A stretch of DNA of 64,000 bases from NCBI RefSeq assembly GCF_002903165.1, contig NZ_PPSK01000001.1:248001-312000 (forward strand). The letters are read 5' to 3'. Positions 47,056 through 55,881 of the stretch are shown in pieces. Origin of the DNA: Halopseudomonas oceani. Lineage in GTDB: Bacteria; Pseudomonadota; Gammaproteobacteria; Pseudomonadales; Pseudomonadaceae. Under the pieces are notes generated by a model that did not search any database, was not told the origin of the DNA, and worked only from the letters and a program-made list of their open reading frames with translations. Position numbers and translations under genes: made by a program. The stretch's first letter is position 1; the number at the start of each line of letters is the position of its first letter.

Positions 47056-50000
47056 ATGCCGATCCATTCCTGGTTCTATCGCGCTGATTTGCATCAGGGC
47101 ACCCTGCTGCAAGGTCATCATGACCATGCCCTGATGCTGGTCTCTATCTTGGTAGCGATTGCAGCCTCCTGGCTTGGGCTGCAGGTTGCGGGGCTCGCCC
47201 ACAAGGCGGCTACCCCGCTGACCCGTCATGGCGCATTGATCAGCGGCGCGGTTGCGCTCGGTGGCGGTATCTGGGCCATGCACTTCATCGGGATGCTGGC
47301 ATTCAGCCTGCCGCTGGACGTTGAGTACGATTCTCAGACCACGCTGCTGTCGATGGTGCCGGCGGTGGCCGCATCGCTGGTTGCCCTCCATCTGCTCTCC
47401 CGTCCACAGCTGGGCGTTCGGGGCTTGCTGGTTGGCGGCCTGCTGATTGGTACCGGTATTGGCGTTATGCACTATGTGGGCATGACAGCGATGCGCATGA
47501 ACGCGCAGCTGCTGTTTGACCCGCTGTGGTTTGCCGGCTCGATTGGTATCGCTATCGTGCTGGCGATAGTGTCGCTGTGGATTCGCTTTGGTCTACTCGA
47601 AGAGAGCCATACAAGCCTGTTGGTAGCAGCCGTTGTGATGGGGCTCGCCATCTCTGCCATGCACTACACCGGCATGGCGGCCGCCCGCTTTGTCGGCACG
47701 CCTGAAGTGGGCTACACACCACAATACAGCCACCAGCAGGATCACGGCCTGTTGATCGCCATCGCGGTTCTGGTATTTGGCACCCTGGTCGGCGCAATCA
47801 ACGGCATGATTCGCTTCAGTCAGCTCTACCAGCGCGTACAGGCCAGCCAGGAGCAAATCCGCGGTATCGTCGATACCGCTGTCGACGCCATCGTAAGTTG
47901 GGACACCAGCGGTATCATTCGCGACGTCAACAATGCCGCAGAGAAGATGTTTGGCTGGCAACGCAGTGACCTGATCGGCCAGCACCTGAACAGGGTACTG
48001 TCGGAACACTCAGCCGAGTTGATGCGCGGATTCCTTGAGGATTTCAATGCCGGGCGCTACCCGGATCGGATTGCTGTCAACATCGAGCGCTGGTGCCGCC
48101 GCCGCAATGGCGACATCTTCCCCGTCAGAGTGGCGATGGGGCAGTCCAAAATCGCGGGCGAAGACCAGTTTGTCGGCTTTGTCAGCGATATCACCGAGCG
48201 CCGGGAGCTGGAAAATTCGCTGCAGGAGCGTGAGGAGCAGTACCGCAGCCTGATCAGCAATATCCCTGGCGTGACCTTCCGTTGCCTGCCTCGCGAAGAC
48301 TGGCGCATGCTGTTTATCAGCGATGCCGTCGAACAACTGACCGGCTGGCCGACCGAGCGTTTTTCCGGCAACGACCTGAGTTTCGCCGACATCATTCACC
48401 CAGCCGATAGCGACTTCACCGTCGAGCACGTCATGGCCGCGATTGGCCGCCGCGAAAAGTACAACCTCGAATACCGCATCATCCACCGCGACGGCCGCAT
48501 ACGCTGGGTTACCGAGTACGCCAGCGCAATCTTTGACGACAACGGCGACCCGGAGTGGATCGATGGGGTCATCATCGACATCACGGAAACCAAGCTGCGC
48601 AACGCCGAGTTCGAAGGCATTGTGCATGCCATCAGCCAGGCCCAGGGCATGGCTGAGCTGGATCTGAACGGCTGCATCCGCTTTAGCAATCCGCGCCTGC
48701 TTGAGCTATGCGGCTACCCGGCAGAACAACTCAACGACCACCACTACCAATCACTGCTGGGGTCCGATCAGTTTACCGAGGCGCAATGGCAACAGGTACG
48801 CCAGGGCGAGTATCTGGCTGGCGAGTACAGCCTGCAACACGCCAGTGGCAGCAGCATCCACGTCCAGATCTACTTCAATCCGATCATGGATGCCTATGGC
48901 AATCCCAGCAAGGTGATCATGCTGGTCACCGATCTCAGCGAACGCCACCGCATGGAGCTCGACCTGCTCGAAGCAAAAGACCGCGCAGAGCTGGCAGCCG
49001 AATCCAAAGGCGCCTTCCTCGCTAACATGAGCCATGAAATCCGGACCCCGATGAACGCCATCATCGGCTTCAGCGAAGTGCTCCTGAACGAGTCACTCAG
49101 CAGCACTCAGCGCAAGTATCTGAAAACCGTCAACCAGTCCGCCCGCTCGTTGCTGGGCCTGCTCAACGATATTCTGGATACTGCCAAGCTGGAGAAAGGG
49201 GCAGTGCAACTCGACCTGCAGGATTTCTCCCTGTACGAACTGTGCCAGCAACTGATCAACGCCTTTTCGCTGGAGGCCGGCTACAAGGGACTACAGCTCA
49301 ATTTCGAGTACCTCCTGCAACAGCAGCACTATCGCGGCGACGCCTTGCGGGTGCGTCAGGTAATGACCAACTTGCTGGGTAACGCGATCAAGTTCACCCA
49401 GCAGGGCAGCGTCGGACTGCGGGTAGACAGCGACCAGCAGCAGGTCCGAATCCGCATCAGTGATACCGGCATCGGCATCGCACCAGACCGCCTGCAACAG
49501 ATTTTTGAGCCCTTCGCCCAGGCCGATGCCTCGATGAGCCGTCGCTTCGGCGGTACCGGTCTAGGAACCACCATCGCCCACCAGCTGGTCGAGCTGATGG
49601 GCGGCAGTATTCGTGTCGAAAGCACACCCAATCAGGGCTCAACCTTCGAAGTTACGCTGCCGCTGCAGCCGCTCGACGATCAGGTAGTGCGACTGCACAA
49701 GGACAACGCCGGTCGCATTGAGCTGCCACCGCTACGCATCCTGGTGGCGGACGATGTACCAGACAATATTCAGCTGATGGAAATAATGCTGCGCGCAGAA
49801 GGCCATCGTGTACGCAGCGCCAGCAATGGCCTGAATGCATTTGAGCGAATCGTCGAAGAAGACTTCGACCTGATTCTGATGGACATGCAGATGCCTGAAG
49901 TGGACGGCCTTGAGGCGGCGCGCATTATCCGCCGTTACGAAGCCAATATGGGCAAGCCGCCAACTCCGATCATCGCGCTCACCGCCAGCGTACTGGACAA

Positions 50001-50712
50001 GGACCGTCAGGCAGCCCGTGAAGCGGGTATGGAAGGCTTCGCGTCCAAACCGGTCGAACGTGCCGCACTCAAGCGCGAAATCGCCCGGGTGCTGGGGCTG
50101 CTGGTCAGCAGTGGCGAACCAAAGGGCTCTGCCGACCGGACTGGCCCACAACTGATCGACTGGGCCGACGGCGAACGACGCTGGGGCAACCGCAGCGCAT
50201 TGACACAAGCCATTGAGCGCTTCTTTGCCGAATTGCCCGACCGCCTCGAAGACCTTGGCCACGCGCTCATCCAGCAGGATCGTGATCAGGCACGGACGCA
50301 GGTTCACCGAATCAACGGCAGTGCCGGCAACCTGTCTCTGCAGATATTACAGCAAGCCGCTGCCGGACTGGAGAAGCAGCTGCAACACGGTAACTCGCGC
50401 CAGCTGTCCGCCTGCCATCAAGCGCTGCTGACCGCAGCCGAGCAGACCCGGGCGGCGTTGCCGAACCCGGCACCGCGCAGCACCGCGGCGGCCAATGGTT
50501 CGCTCTCGGCCGAAGAACGGCATGAACTGATCGACAAGCTGATCACCGTGCTCAATCGCAGCGAAGTAAATGAACAGGCGCTGCAACAGCTGGCTGGAGT
50601 ACTGCAGCCCGAGCAACGCCAGGCCCTGGAAAAGGCGCTGGACGACTTTGACTTTGCAACGGCAATCTCGCTGCTGGAAGCCGAGCGCAGCGTTGCCACT
50701 ACAGAAGATTGA
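47056..50712 (+). CDS. MHYT-domain hybrid sensor histidine kinase (PAS x3, HisKA, HATPase, REC, HPT)
   Basis: 1218 residues with AGGAG before the ATG. An MHYT membrane sensor covers about 1-255, with the three repeats AMHFIGM, VMHYVGM and AMHYTGM, proposed to bind a metal and sense a diatomic gas. Three PAS domains follow (about 265-385, 390-515, 515-635). HisKA has the phosphoacceptor His660 in MSHEIRTPMN, and HATPase_c has LLGNAIKFTQQG, SDTGIGI and GGTGLGTTIAHQL. A receiver (about 893-1015) has Asp943 in LILMDMQMPEVDG. A C-terminal HPT (about 1040-1145) has His1084 in VHRINGSAGNLSL. The full relay His-Asp-His implies a separate receiver; the adjacent REC-HD-GYP gene, 4 bp downstream, is the obvious target. 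Confidence 0.93.
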   Translation: MPIHSWFYRADLHQGTLLQGHHDHALMLVSILVAIAASWLGLQVAGLAHKAATPLTRHGALISGAVALGGGIWAMHFIGMLAFSLPLDVEYDSQTTLLSMVPAVAASLVALHLLSRPQLGVRGLLVGGLLIGTGIGVMHYVGMTAMRMNAQLLFDPLWFAGSIGIAIVLAIVSLWIRFGLLEESHTSLLVAAVVMGLAISAMHYTGMAAARFVGTPEVGYTPQYSHQQDHGLLIAIAVLVFGTLVGAINGMIRFSQLYQRVQASQEQIRGIVDTAVDAIVSWDTSGIIRDVNNAAEKMFGWQRSDLIGQHLNRVLSEHSAELMRGFLEDFNAGRYPDRIAVNIERWCRRRNGDIFPVRVAMGQSKIAGEDQFVGFVSDITERRELENSLQEREEQYRSLISNIPGVTFRCLPREDWRMLFISDAVEQLTGWPTERFSGNDLSFADIIHPADSDFTVEHVMAAIGRREKYNLEYRIIHRDGRIRWVTEYASAIFDDNGDPEWIDGVIIDITETKLRNAEFEGIVHAISQAQGMAELDLNGCIRFSNPRLLELCGYPAEQLNDHHYQSLLGSDQFTEAQWQQVRQGEYLAGEYSLQHASGSSIHVQIYFNPIMDAYGNPSKVIMLVTDLSERHRMELDLLEAKDRAELAAESKGAFLANMSHEIRTPMNAIIGFSEVLLNESLSSTQRKYLKTVNQSARSLLGLLNDILDTAKLEKGAVQLDLQDFSLYELCQQLINAFSLEAGYKGLQLNFEYLLQQQHYRGDALRVRQVMTNLLGNAIKFTQQGSVGLRVDSDQQQVRIRISDTGIGIAPDRLQQIFEPFAQADASMSRRFGGTGLGTTIAHQLVELMGGSIRVESTPNQGSTFEVTLPLQPLDDQVVRLHKDNAGRIELPPLRILVADDVPDNIQLMEIMLRAEGHRVRSASNGLNAFERIVEEDFDLILMDMQMPEVDGLEAARIIRRYEANMGKPPTPIIALTASVLDKDRQAAREAGMEGFASKPVERAALKREIARVLGLLVSSGEPKGSADRTGPQLIDWADGERRWGNRSALTQAIERFFAELPDRLEDLGHALIQQDRDQARTQVHRINGSAGNLSLQILQQAAAGLEKQLQHGNSRQLSACHQALLTAAEQTRAALPNPAPRSTAAANGSLSAEERHELIDKLITVLNRSEVNEQALQQLAGVLQPEQRQALEKALDDFDFATAISLLEAERSVATTED

Positions 50713-50716
50713 TTGT

Positions 50717-51706
50717 ATGCCTTTCAAGGACACCCGCCAGGTTCTGCTGCTGGTCGACGATGAGCCCGCCAACCTGCACGTGCTCAAGCACATCCTGCAG
50801 GAGCACTACCGCCTGCTGTTTGCCCGCGATGGTCAACGGGCGCTGGAGCTGGCAGCGGCCGAGCGACCACAGCTGATTCTACTCGACGTGATGATGCCAG
50901 GCATGACCGGCCACGAGGTCTGCGCGCAGCTCAAGAGCGACCCGCACACCAGCGACATTCCGGTGATCTTCGTTACCGCGCTTTCCAACGTCGACGACGA
51001 GATCCGTGGCTTCGAGCTGGGTGCGGTCGATTACATCACCAAGCCGGTCAGTGCCCCCATCGTCAAGGCGCGAGTGCGTACTCATCTGTCGCTGGTCCGT
51101 GCTGAAGTGCTGCGCGAAACCCGCCTCAACATTGTTCAGGCACTCGGTATGGCCGCCGAGTACAAAGACAATGAAACCGGCCTGCATGTCATTCGGATGA
51201 GCCATTTCTCACGGATCATCGCGCTGGAAGCAGGTTTCAGCGCGGAGGAAGCCGACGAGCTGTTGCACGCCGCGCCAATGCACGACGTCGGCAAGATCGG
51301 CATCCCCGATGCAATACTGCAAAAGCCGGGGAAGCTGGATGACGCCGAATGGAAGATCATGCAGAAACACCCGGAAATCGGTGCGCAGATCATCGGTGAA
51401 CACGACGCCAGCATGCTGAAGATGGCCCACCGCATTGCCCTCGGTCACCATGAAAAGTGGGACGGCAGCGGCTATCCGGCCGGTCTGGCCGGCAACGCGA
51501 TACCGATCGAGGCCCGAATCGTTGCGATCGCCGACGTGTTTGATGCGCTGACCAGCGTGCGCCCGTACAAGAAGGCCTGGAGCGTGGAAGACGCGGTGGC
51601 ATTGATCCGCGAGCAGAGCGGCCGGCACTTCGATCCGGATCTGGTCGACTGCTTCCTGCGTCGCCTCGACGATATCAATCATATCCGCGAGCGCTGGGCC
51701 GAGTAG
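50717..51706 (+). CDS. Response regulator with HD-GYP phosphodiesterase output
   Basis: 329 residues from the ATG at 50717. The receiver (about 8-125) has acidic pair DDE near 14 and phosphoacceptor Asp in LILLDVMMPGMTG near 56, with the conserved Lys in DYITKPVS. The HD-GYP domain (about 145-325) has HDVGKIGIPDAILQKPGKL, GHHEKWDGSGYPAGL with the intact GYP, and ADVFDALTSVRPYK. It should hydrolyse c-di-GMP when phosphorylated. It begins 4 bp after the MHYT hybrid kinase and is presumably its cognate regulator. Confidence 0.94.
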   Translation: MPFKDTRQVLLLVDDEPANLHVLKHILQEHYRLLFARDGQRALELAAAERPQLILLDVMMPGMTGHEVCAQLKSDPHTSDIPVIFVTALSNVDDEIRGFELGAVDYITKPVSAPIVKARVRTHLSLVRAEVLRETRLNIVQALGMAAEYKDNETGLHVIRMSHFSRIIALEAGFSAEEADELLHAAPMHDVGKIGIPDAILQKPGKLDDAEWKIMQKHPEIGAQIIGEHDASMLKMAHRIALGHHEKWDGSGYPAGLAGNAIPIEARIVAIADVFDALTSVRPYKKAWSVEDAVALIREQSGRHFDPDLVDCFLRRLDDINHIRERWAE

Positions 51707-51784
51707 TCAGCGCGCGCGCACTATGGAACACTGCGCGCCAACGCCGGTCCGATAACGGCATTCGATACCAGAGTGGATACTCCC

Positions 51785-52315
51785 ATGCTTCTGCGCTCCG
51801 CCATACTGTTGCTCGCCTTAGCCCTGCCGGTCCATGCCAGCGAGCCTCTGACCGTCGACTGGCTCGACCTGCTGCCGGCCGAGGACTATCAGGCCATGCT
51901 CGATATGCCGGAAATCGATCACGGTACAGGGCTGGATGCAGAGGGCAACTTCAGCAACAGCCTGCGCCAACGGGACAACAGCCTGCCAGAAGTCATGTAT
52001 TCGACCAGAGTCGTCGCCAAGTACGATGGCAAGAACCTGCGTATCGGTGGCTACCCGGTGCCGCTGGAAACCGACGATAACGGCCGCTACACCAGCTTCT
52101 TTCTGGTTCCCTATGCCGGCGCCTGTATTCACGTGCCACCACCGCCGCCCAATCAGATCATTCTGGTCGAGTACCCGGCAGGCATTGCCATCGACGATAT
52201 TTACCAACCCTACTGGGTTCAGGGCACACTGCGGGTCGAGCAGACCAGCAATGAGCTGGCAGACGCTAGCTACCAACTGCAAGCGGCACGCGTTTGGCTC
52301 TACGACGGGGAATAA
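51785..52315 (+). CDS. DUF3299 periplasmic protein
   Basis: 176 residues from the ATG at 51785; a GTG four codons upstream is possible and neither has a good ribosome site. A signal peptide (MLLRSAILLLALALPVHAS) precedes a DUF3299 domain: LTVDWLDLLPAEDYQAM, RIGGYPVPLE, TSFFLVPYAGACIHVPPPPP (the conserved Cys-His region), NQIILVEYP and PYWVQGTLRV. DUF3299 proteins have no set function; a P. aeruginosa member sits in a zinc-repressed cluster (PA4063-PA4066, from memory), suggesting a metal link. Here it stands alone, without the transporter partners. Confidence 0.85.
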   Translation: MLLRSAILLLALALPVHASEPLTVDWLDLLPAEDYQAMLDMPEIDHGTGLDAEGNFSNSLRQRDNSLPEVMYSTRVVAKYDGKNLRIGGYPVPLETDDNGRYTSFFLVPYAGACIHVPPPPPNQIILVEYPAGIAIDDIYQPYWVQGTLRVEQTSNELADASYQLQAARVWLYDGE

Positions 52316-52406
52316 GCCAAGCTACAATCCCCCACCCGGGTGGCCCCTGGCCAGCAGCGAGTACGCTAAGCTGGACCTCCCGCCCCAGCATTCAGGATAA
52401 GACAGT

Positions 52407-53345
52407 ATGCAACTTCTGATTGGGCTGATTGGCCTGTTTTTCATCGTCGCCTTCAGCCTCCGCCGTTGGCTGCTGCGCCGCGAGTCACCCCAGGTACAGG
52501 CTGTCGAGTTTGCCGGGGAGCTCTACCGGGTTGGCCTGGCCACAGTGGCCCGGCGCGGGCCGGAAGACGCCGAACAGACTGTCATCGTGATGCCCGGCTT
52601 TGTGGAGAACTTCCTCTACTTTACCGAGCACTATCAGGATCCGTCGCTGCAACTCATTCTGCTCACCAGCGCCGACTACCACGTGCCGGTCAACCGGCCC
52701 CAGTTCAGCAAGGCCAGCTGGGTCAGCGAACCACAAGCCAGACCCTGCACCATCGCCTACGACGCCGAGGTGCTCAACCAGGCGCTGGAAAACCTTGCCA
52801 ACGGCAAACAGGTGCGGGTTCACGGGCATTCCCGCGGCGGCGCCGTGGTACTTGAAGCGGCGCGCCAACGCCCGGACCTGTTCGCTCAGGTTGAGGTTGT
52901 GCTGGAAGCCCCTGTCCTGCCCCAGGGCAAGCCCTACCGTGACGTCCCGCGCTTTTTCCGCTGGTTCCTGCCGTTCTACCTGTTTGCCTGGCAGCAGCAG
53001 CCGATTTCAGCCAGCAATCGTCAGCTGTTTGGCCCGCTCGATGATCCACGCAAGCGCGAGCTGATCATGGCTCTGCCGTTCAATCCTAAGCACGGCAGTA
53101 CCTTCGTCTGCAACATTCTTGATCTGGCAGACTGGATGCAAAACAACACCCCGGATATCTATCAGCATGTGCGCCGCGGCGCCATTATGGTGCCCTCACG
53201 TGACCGTATTCTTGACCCTCGCGCGATGCTCCGCAGCGCACAGCAGGCAGAAAGCCTGCAGATCATCGAAATCGATGGCTGCAGCCACCTGATCACCGCA
53301 GACCGTCCCGACTGCATACCGCCACTGGCGACACCGACACCATGA
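52407..53345 (+). CDS. Alpha/beta-hydrolase family protein
   Basis: 312 residues. An N-terminal hydrophobic helix (LLIGLIGLFFIVAFSL) with a basic flank suggests an inner-membrane anchor. The hydrolase core has IVMPGFVENFLYF, the nucleophile motif VHGHSRGGAVV (GHSRGG), a late MVPSRDRILDP that could hold the acid, and IDGCSHLITADRP with the probable catalytic His. Family members include lipases and esterases; the substrate is unknown. It overlaps trmO by 4 bp. Confidence 0.82.
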   Translation: MQLLIGLIGLFFIVAFSLRRWLLRRESPQVQAVEFAGELYRVGLATVARRGPEDAEQTVIVMPGFVENFLYFTEHYQDPSLQLILLTSADYHVPVNRPQFSKASWVSEPQARPCTIAYDAEVLNQALENLANGKQVRVHGHSRGGAVVLEAARQRPDLFAQVEVVLEAPVLPQGKPYRDVPRFFRWFLPFYLFAWQQQPISASNRQLFGPLDDPRKRELIMALPFNPKHGSTFVCNILDLADWMQNNTPDIYQHVRRGAIMVPSRDRILDPRAMLRSAQQAESLQIIEIDGCSHLITADRPDCIPPLATPTP

Positions 53346-54043
53346 GCTGGCAGTTCGAACCGGTGGGTATCATCCACTCCTGCTTTGCAGAAAAGTTCGC
53401 TATTCCACGCCAGCCACTGCTGGCACCGGCAGCAACCGCCAGGCTCGAACTGCTGCCACCCTACCATCAGCCAGAAGCACTGGAAGGCCTGCAGGGCGTT
53501 AGCCATCTCTGGCTGATTTTTGTCTTCCACGCTGCCGCCAGCGGACCACAGCACCTGCGGGTGCGTCCGCCAAGACTGGGCGGCAACCAGCGGATCGGCG
53601 TGTTTGCCAGCCGTGCAACCCACCGACCCAACCCGATTGGTCAGTCGGTGGTGCGGCTTGAAGGTATCGAGAATGGCCAGTTGCTGCTGTCCGGCGTCGA
53701 TTTGCTCGACGGCACTCCGGTGCTGGATATCAAACCGTATGTCCCCTATGCCGATGCTATCGATGACGCGATCAACCCGCTTGCCCCGCAGCCGCCCGAG
53801 GCCATTGCGGTAACCTGGACCGATGCCGCACGAGAAGAGGCTCAACAGCATCAGGACCGTCTCCGGCAACCCCTCGTTGCCCTGATCGAACAGTGCCTCA
53901 GTCAGGACCCGAAACCGGCCTACCAGCAACCGGCACCCGACCGCGAATACGGCGTGCAACTGTGGGACGTGAACGTTCGCTGGCACTATCCTCACAGCGA
54001 CCAGATCCGCATACTGAGCGTCCGTCAGGCAACACTCACCTGA
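53342..54043 (+). CDS. trmO: tRNA (adenine(37)-N6)-methyltransferase TrmO
   Basis: 233 residues, UPF0066/TsaA family. Motifs: FEPVGIIHSCFAEKFAIPRQ at the N-terminus, LEGLQGVSHLWLIFVFH, FASRATHRPNPIGQSVVRL (the SAM-binding signature) and LDIKPYVPYADAI. It uses S-adenosylmethionine to methylate t6A37 of certain tRNAs. The start overlaps the upstream hydrolase stop by 4 bp, suggesting cotranscription. No t6A synthesis genes are adjacent. Confidence 0.95.
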   Translation: MSWQFEPVGIIHSCFAEKFAIPRQPLLAPAATARLELLPPYHQPEALEGLQGVSHLWLIFVFHAAASGPQHLRVRPPRLGGNQRIGVFASRATHRPNPIGQSVVRLEGIENGQLLLSGVDLLDGTPVLDIKPYVPYADAIDDAINPLAPQPPEAIAVTWTDAAREEAQQHQDRLRQPLVALIEQCLSQDPKPAYQQPAPDREYGVQLWDVNVRWHYPHSDQIRILSVRQATLT

Positions 54044-54203
54044 GATATCCGCGGTAACCGAGTCGGAGCGCGCGCACATCACGCGTCGCCTACCTAGCGG
54101 TTACCCTCCCCGGTATCGGCGCAATTGCACCAACGTGTTTAGTATCTGACCAGCCCGGGGATATACTTTAGCCAGCGTTCGCCAAAGGAAGGCTTTTCTC
54201 ACC

Positions 54204-55409
54204 ATGGCCCAGCTTTACTTTTCCCCTATCCTGCTGGGTATCTGCCTGCTGGTCGCCATCGCGCTCTGCGCTACCGCGCTGTATCTGATGGCGCCTGGTG
54301 AATCTGGTCCCGGCTTCTGGATGGCGAGCGGTTGGACCCTGATTGGCGGTGTAGTCATGTTTATGGGCTTCGTGGTTACCCGCAGTCCGCTACTCAATGT
54401 CCTCGGCAACGCCGCCCAGCTCGCCGGAGAAGCCTTTTTTCTGCTCGGCATTTTCAAGTTCATGCGCCGACCGCTGCCCTGGTGGACACTTCCCGCCAGC
54501 GTCGGCGCGATGGTTATTGCCAACACCCACTATTGGCTGGCCCACGGCAACTCCGACCTGTTGATGGGTATTTACTCCAGTATCGCAGGGCTGCTTCCGA
54601 TGCAGGCAATCTGGTTGCTGCTGCGCGAGCGCAGCGATCCGGAGACCCGACCTGCCCGCTTGCTGGTAGGAGCCAGTCTGCTGCTGTATTCGGCCACCAC
54701 CCTGCTACGGGGCACGCTCGCCTACCTCGATTGGTGGCATGACGCTCCCTATGTGCAGCCCTATGCATCCTTTAGCTACCTGTTGTCCTACAACTTTGCC
54801 ATACCCGCGCTGGTGCTCGGCTTTGTTGGCTGCAGCCTGATGACCACCCAACGGGTGCTGGCACGCAGCAACCGGATGGCGGCTCAGCTCAAGGAGCAGG
54901 CCACCCGGGACCCGCTTACCGGCGTTCTCAACCGCCGTGCCTTCCATCAGCAGTTGCTTGCCGACGTCATTCGCAGCCAGCGTTACAACCGCCCGCTTTG
55001 CCTGGCCATGTTTGACCTAGATCGTTTCAAGCAGCTCAATGACCAGCTCGGCCACCTCGGGGGCGACGAAGCTCTGCAGCACTTTTGCCAGCTTTGCCAG
55101 CAGCAGGCCCGACGTACCGATACCTTTGCCCGGTTCGGCGGTGAGGAATTTGTGTTGCTGATGCCAGAAACCGACGCGGCCCAGGCTCGACAGCTGTTGG
55201 ATCGGATCCGCCAGATGCTGGCCGATCAGCAGTTTTACCACCGGGATCAGAGCTACCGCCTGCAGGTCAGCATCGGCTTCGCCGATCTGGCCACCAGCGG
55301 CAGCCCAGACCAGTTGTTGCGCCAGGCCGACCTTGCCCTGTATCAAGCCAAGGAGGCCGGGCGCAACCAGGTGCAACTGTGGTCAGCGCCCGCTTCCGTG
55401 GCATACTGA
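54204..55409 (+). CDS. Membrane diguanylate cyclase (GGDEF)
   Basis: 401 residues. About seven hydrophobic helices occupy residues 1-215, with no recognised sensor name. The GGDEF domain (about 235-395) looks active: TRDPLTGVLNRRAFHQQL at its start, MFDLDRFKQLNDQLGHLGGD, and the signature FARFGGEEFVLLMPE near residue 311. An RxxD-type inhibitory site is not obvious upstream of GGEEF (ARRTDTFA gives RRTD, which could serve). It makes c-di-GMP from two GTP. It follows a 160-bp spacer in which I see no clear operator. Confidence 0.92.
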   Translation: MAQLYFSPILLGICLLVAIALCATALYLMAPGESGPGFWMASGWTLIGGVVMFMGFVVTRSPLLNVLGNAAQLAGEAFFLLGIFKFMRRPLPWWTLPASVGAMVIANTHYWLAHGNSDLLMGIYSSIAGLLPMQAIWLLLRERSDPETRPARLLVGASLLLYSATTLLRGTLAYLDWWHDAPYVQPYASFSYLLSYNFAIPALVLGFVGCSLMTTQRVLARSNRMAAQLKEQATRDPLTGVLNRRAFHQQLLADVIRSQRYNRPLCLAMFDLDRFKQLNDQLGHLGGDEALQHFCQLCQQQARRTDTFARFGGEEFVLLMPETDAAQARQLLDRIRQMLADQQFYHRDQSYRLQVSIGFADLATSGSPDQLLRQADLALYQAKEAGRNQVQLWSAPASVAY

Positions 55410-55440
55410 CTGGCACCGTAGCAACCTGAGTCTCACCCAC

Positions 55441-55824
55441 GTGTTCAATCTAGGCCACGCCACACTGCTGATTATTGGCACCTTTTTCGTCTGGTGGCTA
55501 TGGCGTGTCCTTGGCCAACGTGACCGCGCGCTGGCACTGGTACGCCAGCACTGCGAGCGCAATGACTTGCAACTGCTGGACGACAGCGTTGCACTTAGCG
55601 GCATACGGCTTGCTCGCCTGAACCGCGGCCGCTACGGTATCGTTCGGCGCTACGCTTTTGAGTTCACTGTAACCGGCGAGCATCGTTACGCCGGACACCT
55701 GGATCTGCACGGGACCCGCCAGTTGCATATCGAGCTGGCGCCACACCCCTTCCCAGGCAGAGCAGACGGTGACTCCCCGGTCTACACAGAGCCCGCCAGT
55801 GCTAAAATACACAGAATCTATTAG
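55441..55824 (+). CDS. DUF3301 membrane protein
   Basis: 127 residues from a GTG at 55441. It is inner-membrane, with one N-terminal helix (ATLLIIGTFFVWWLWRVLG), then the DUF3301 domain: QRDRALALVRQHCERNDLQL, LDDSVALSGIRLARL and RRYAFEFTVTGEHRYAGHLD. Function unknown. No good ribosome site precedes the GTG, and it starts 31 bp after the diguanylate cyclase. In Pseudomonas this family is often beside a COG0523 GTPase gene, as here, where a parS site separates them. Confidence 0.82.
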   Translation: MFNLGHATLLIIGTFFVWWLWRVLGQRDRALALVRQHCERNDLQLLDDSVALSGIRLARLNRGRYGIVRRYAFEFTVTGEHRYAGHLDLHGTRQLHIELAPHPFPGRADGDSPVYTEPASAKIHRIY

Positions 55825-55856
55825 AGCACGACTGTCGATTTAAAAAAGGCGAAAAT

Positions 55857-55872
55857 TGTTCCACGTGGAACC
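55857..55872. other. parS centromere site for ParB
   Basis: TGTTCCACGTGGAACC, with a perfect 14-bp palindrome GTTCCACGTGGAAC. It equals the Pseudomonas form of the bacterial parS consensus. It lies between two genes, 10 bp before the COG0523 ATG, close to the glmU-atp region that neighbours parAB and oriC in pseudomonads. Confidence 0.9.
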
Positions 55873-55881
55873 CGGTCAGCC

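Noticed and set aside
53190..53204. Further parS-like CACGTG sites (also near 17265, 33301, 57403 and 61143)
   Set aside because: The flanks do not match TGTTCCACGTGGAAC beyond the central six bases.
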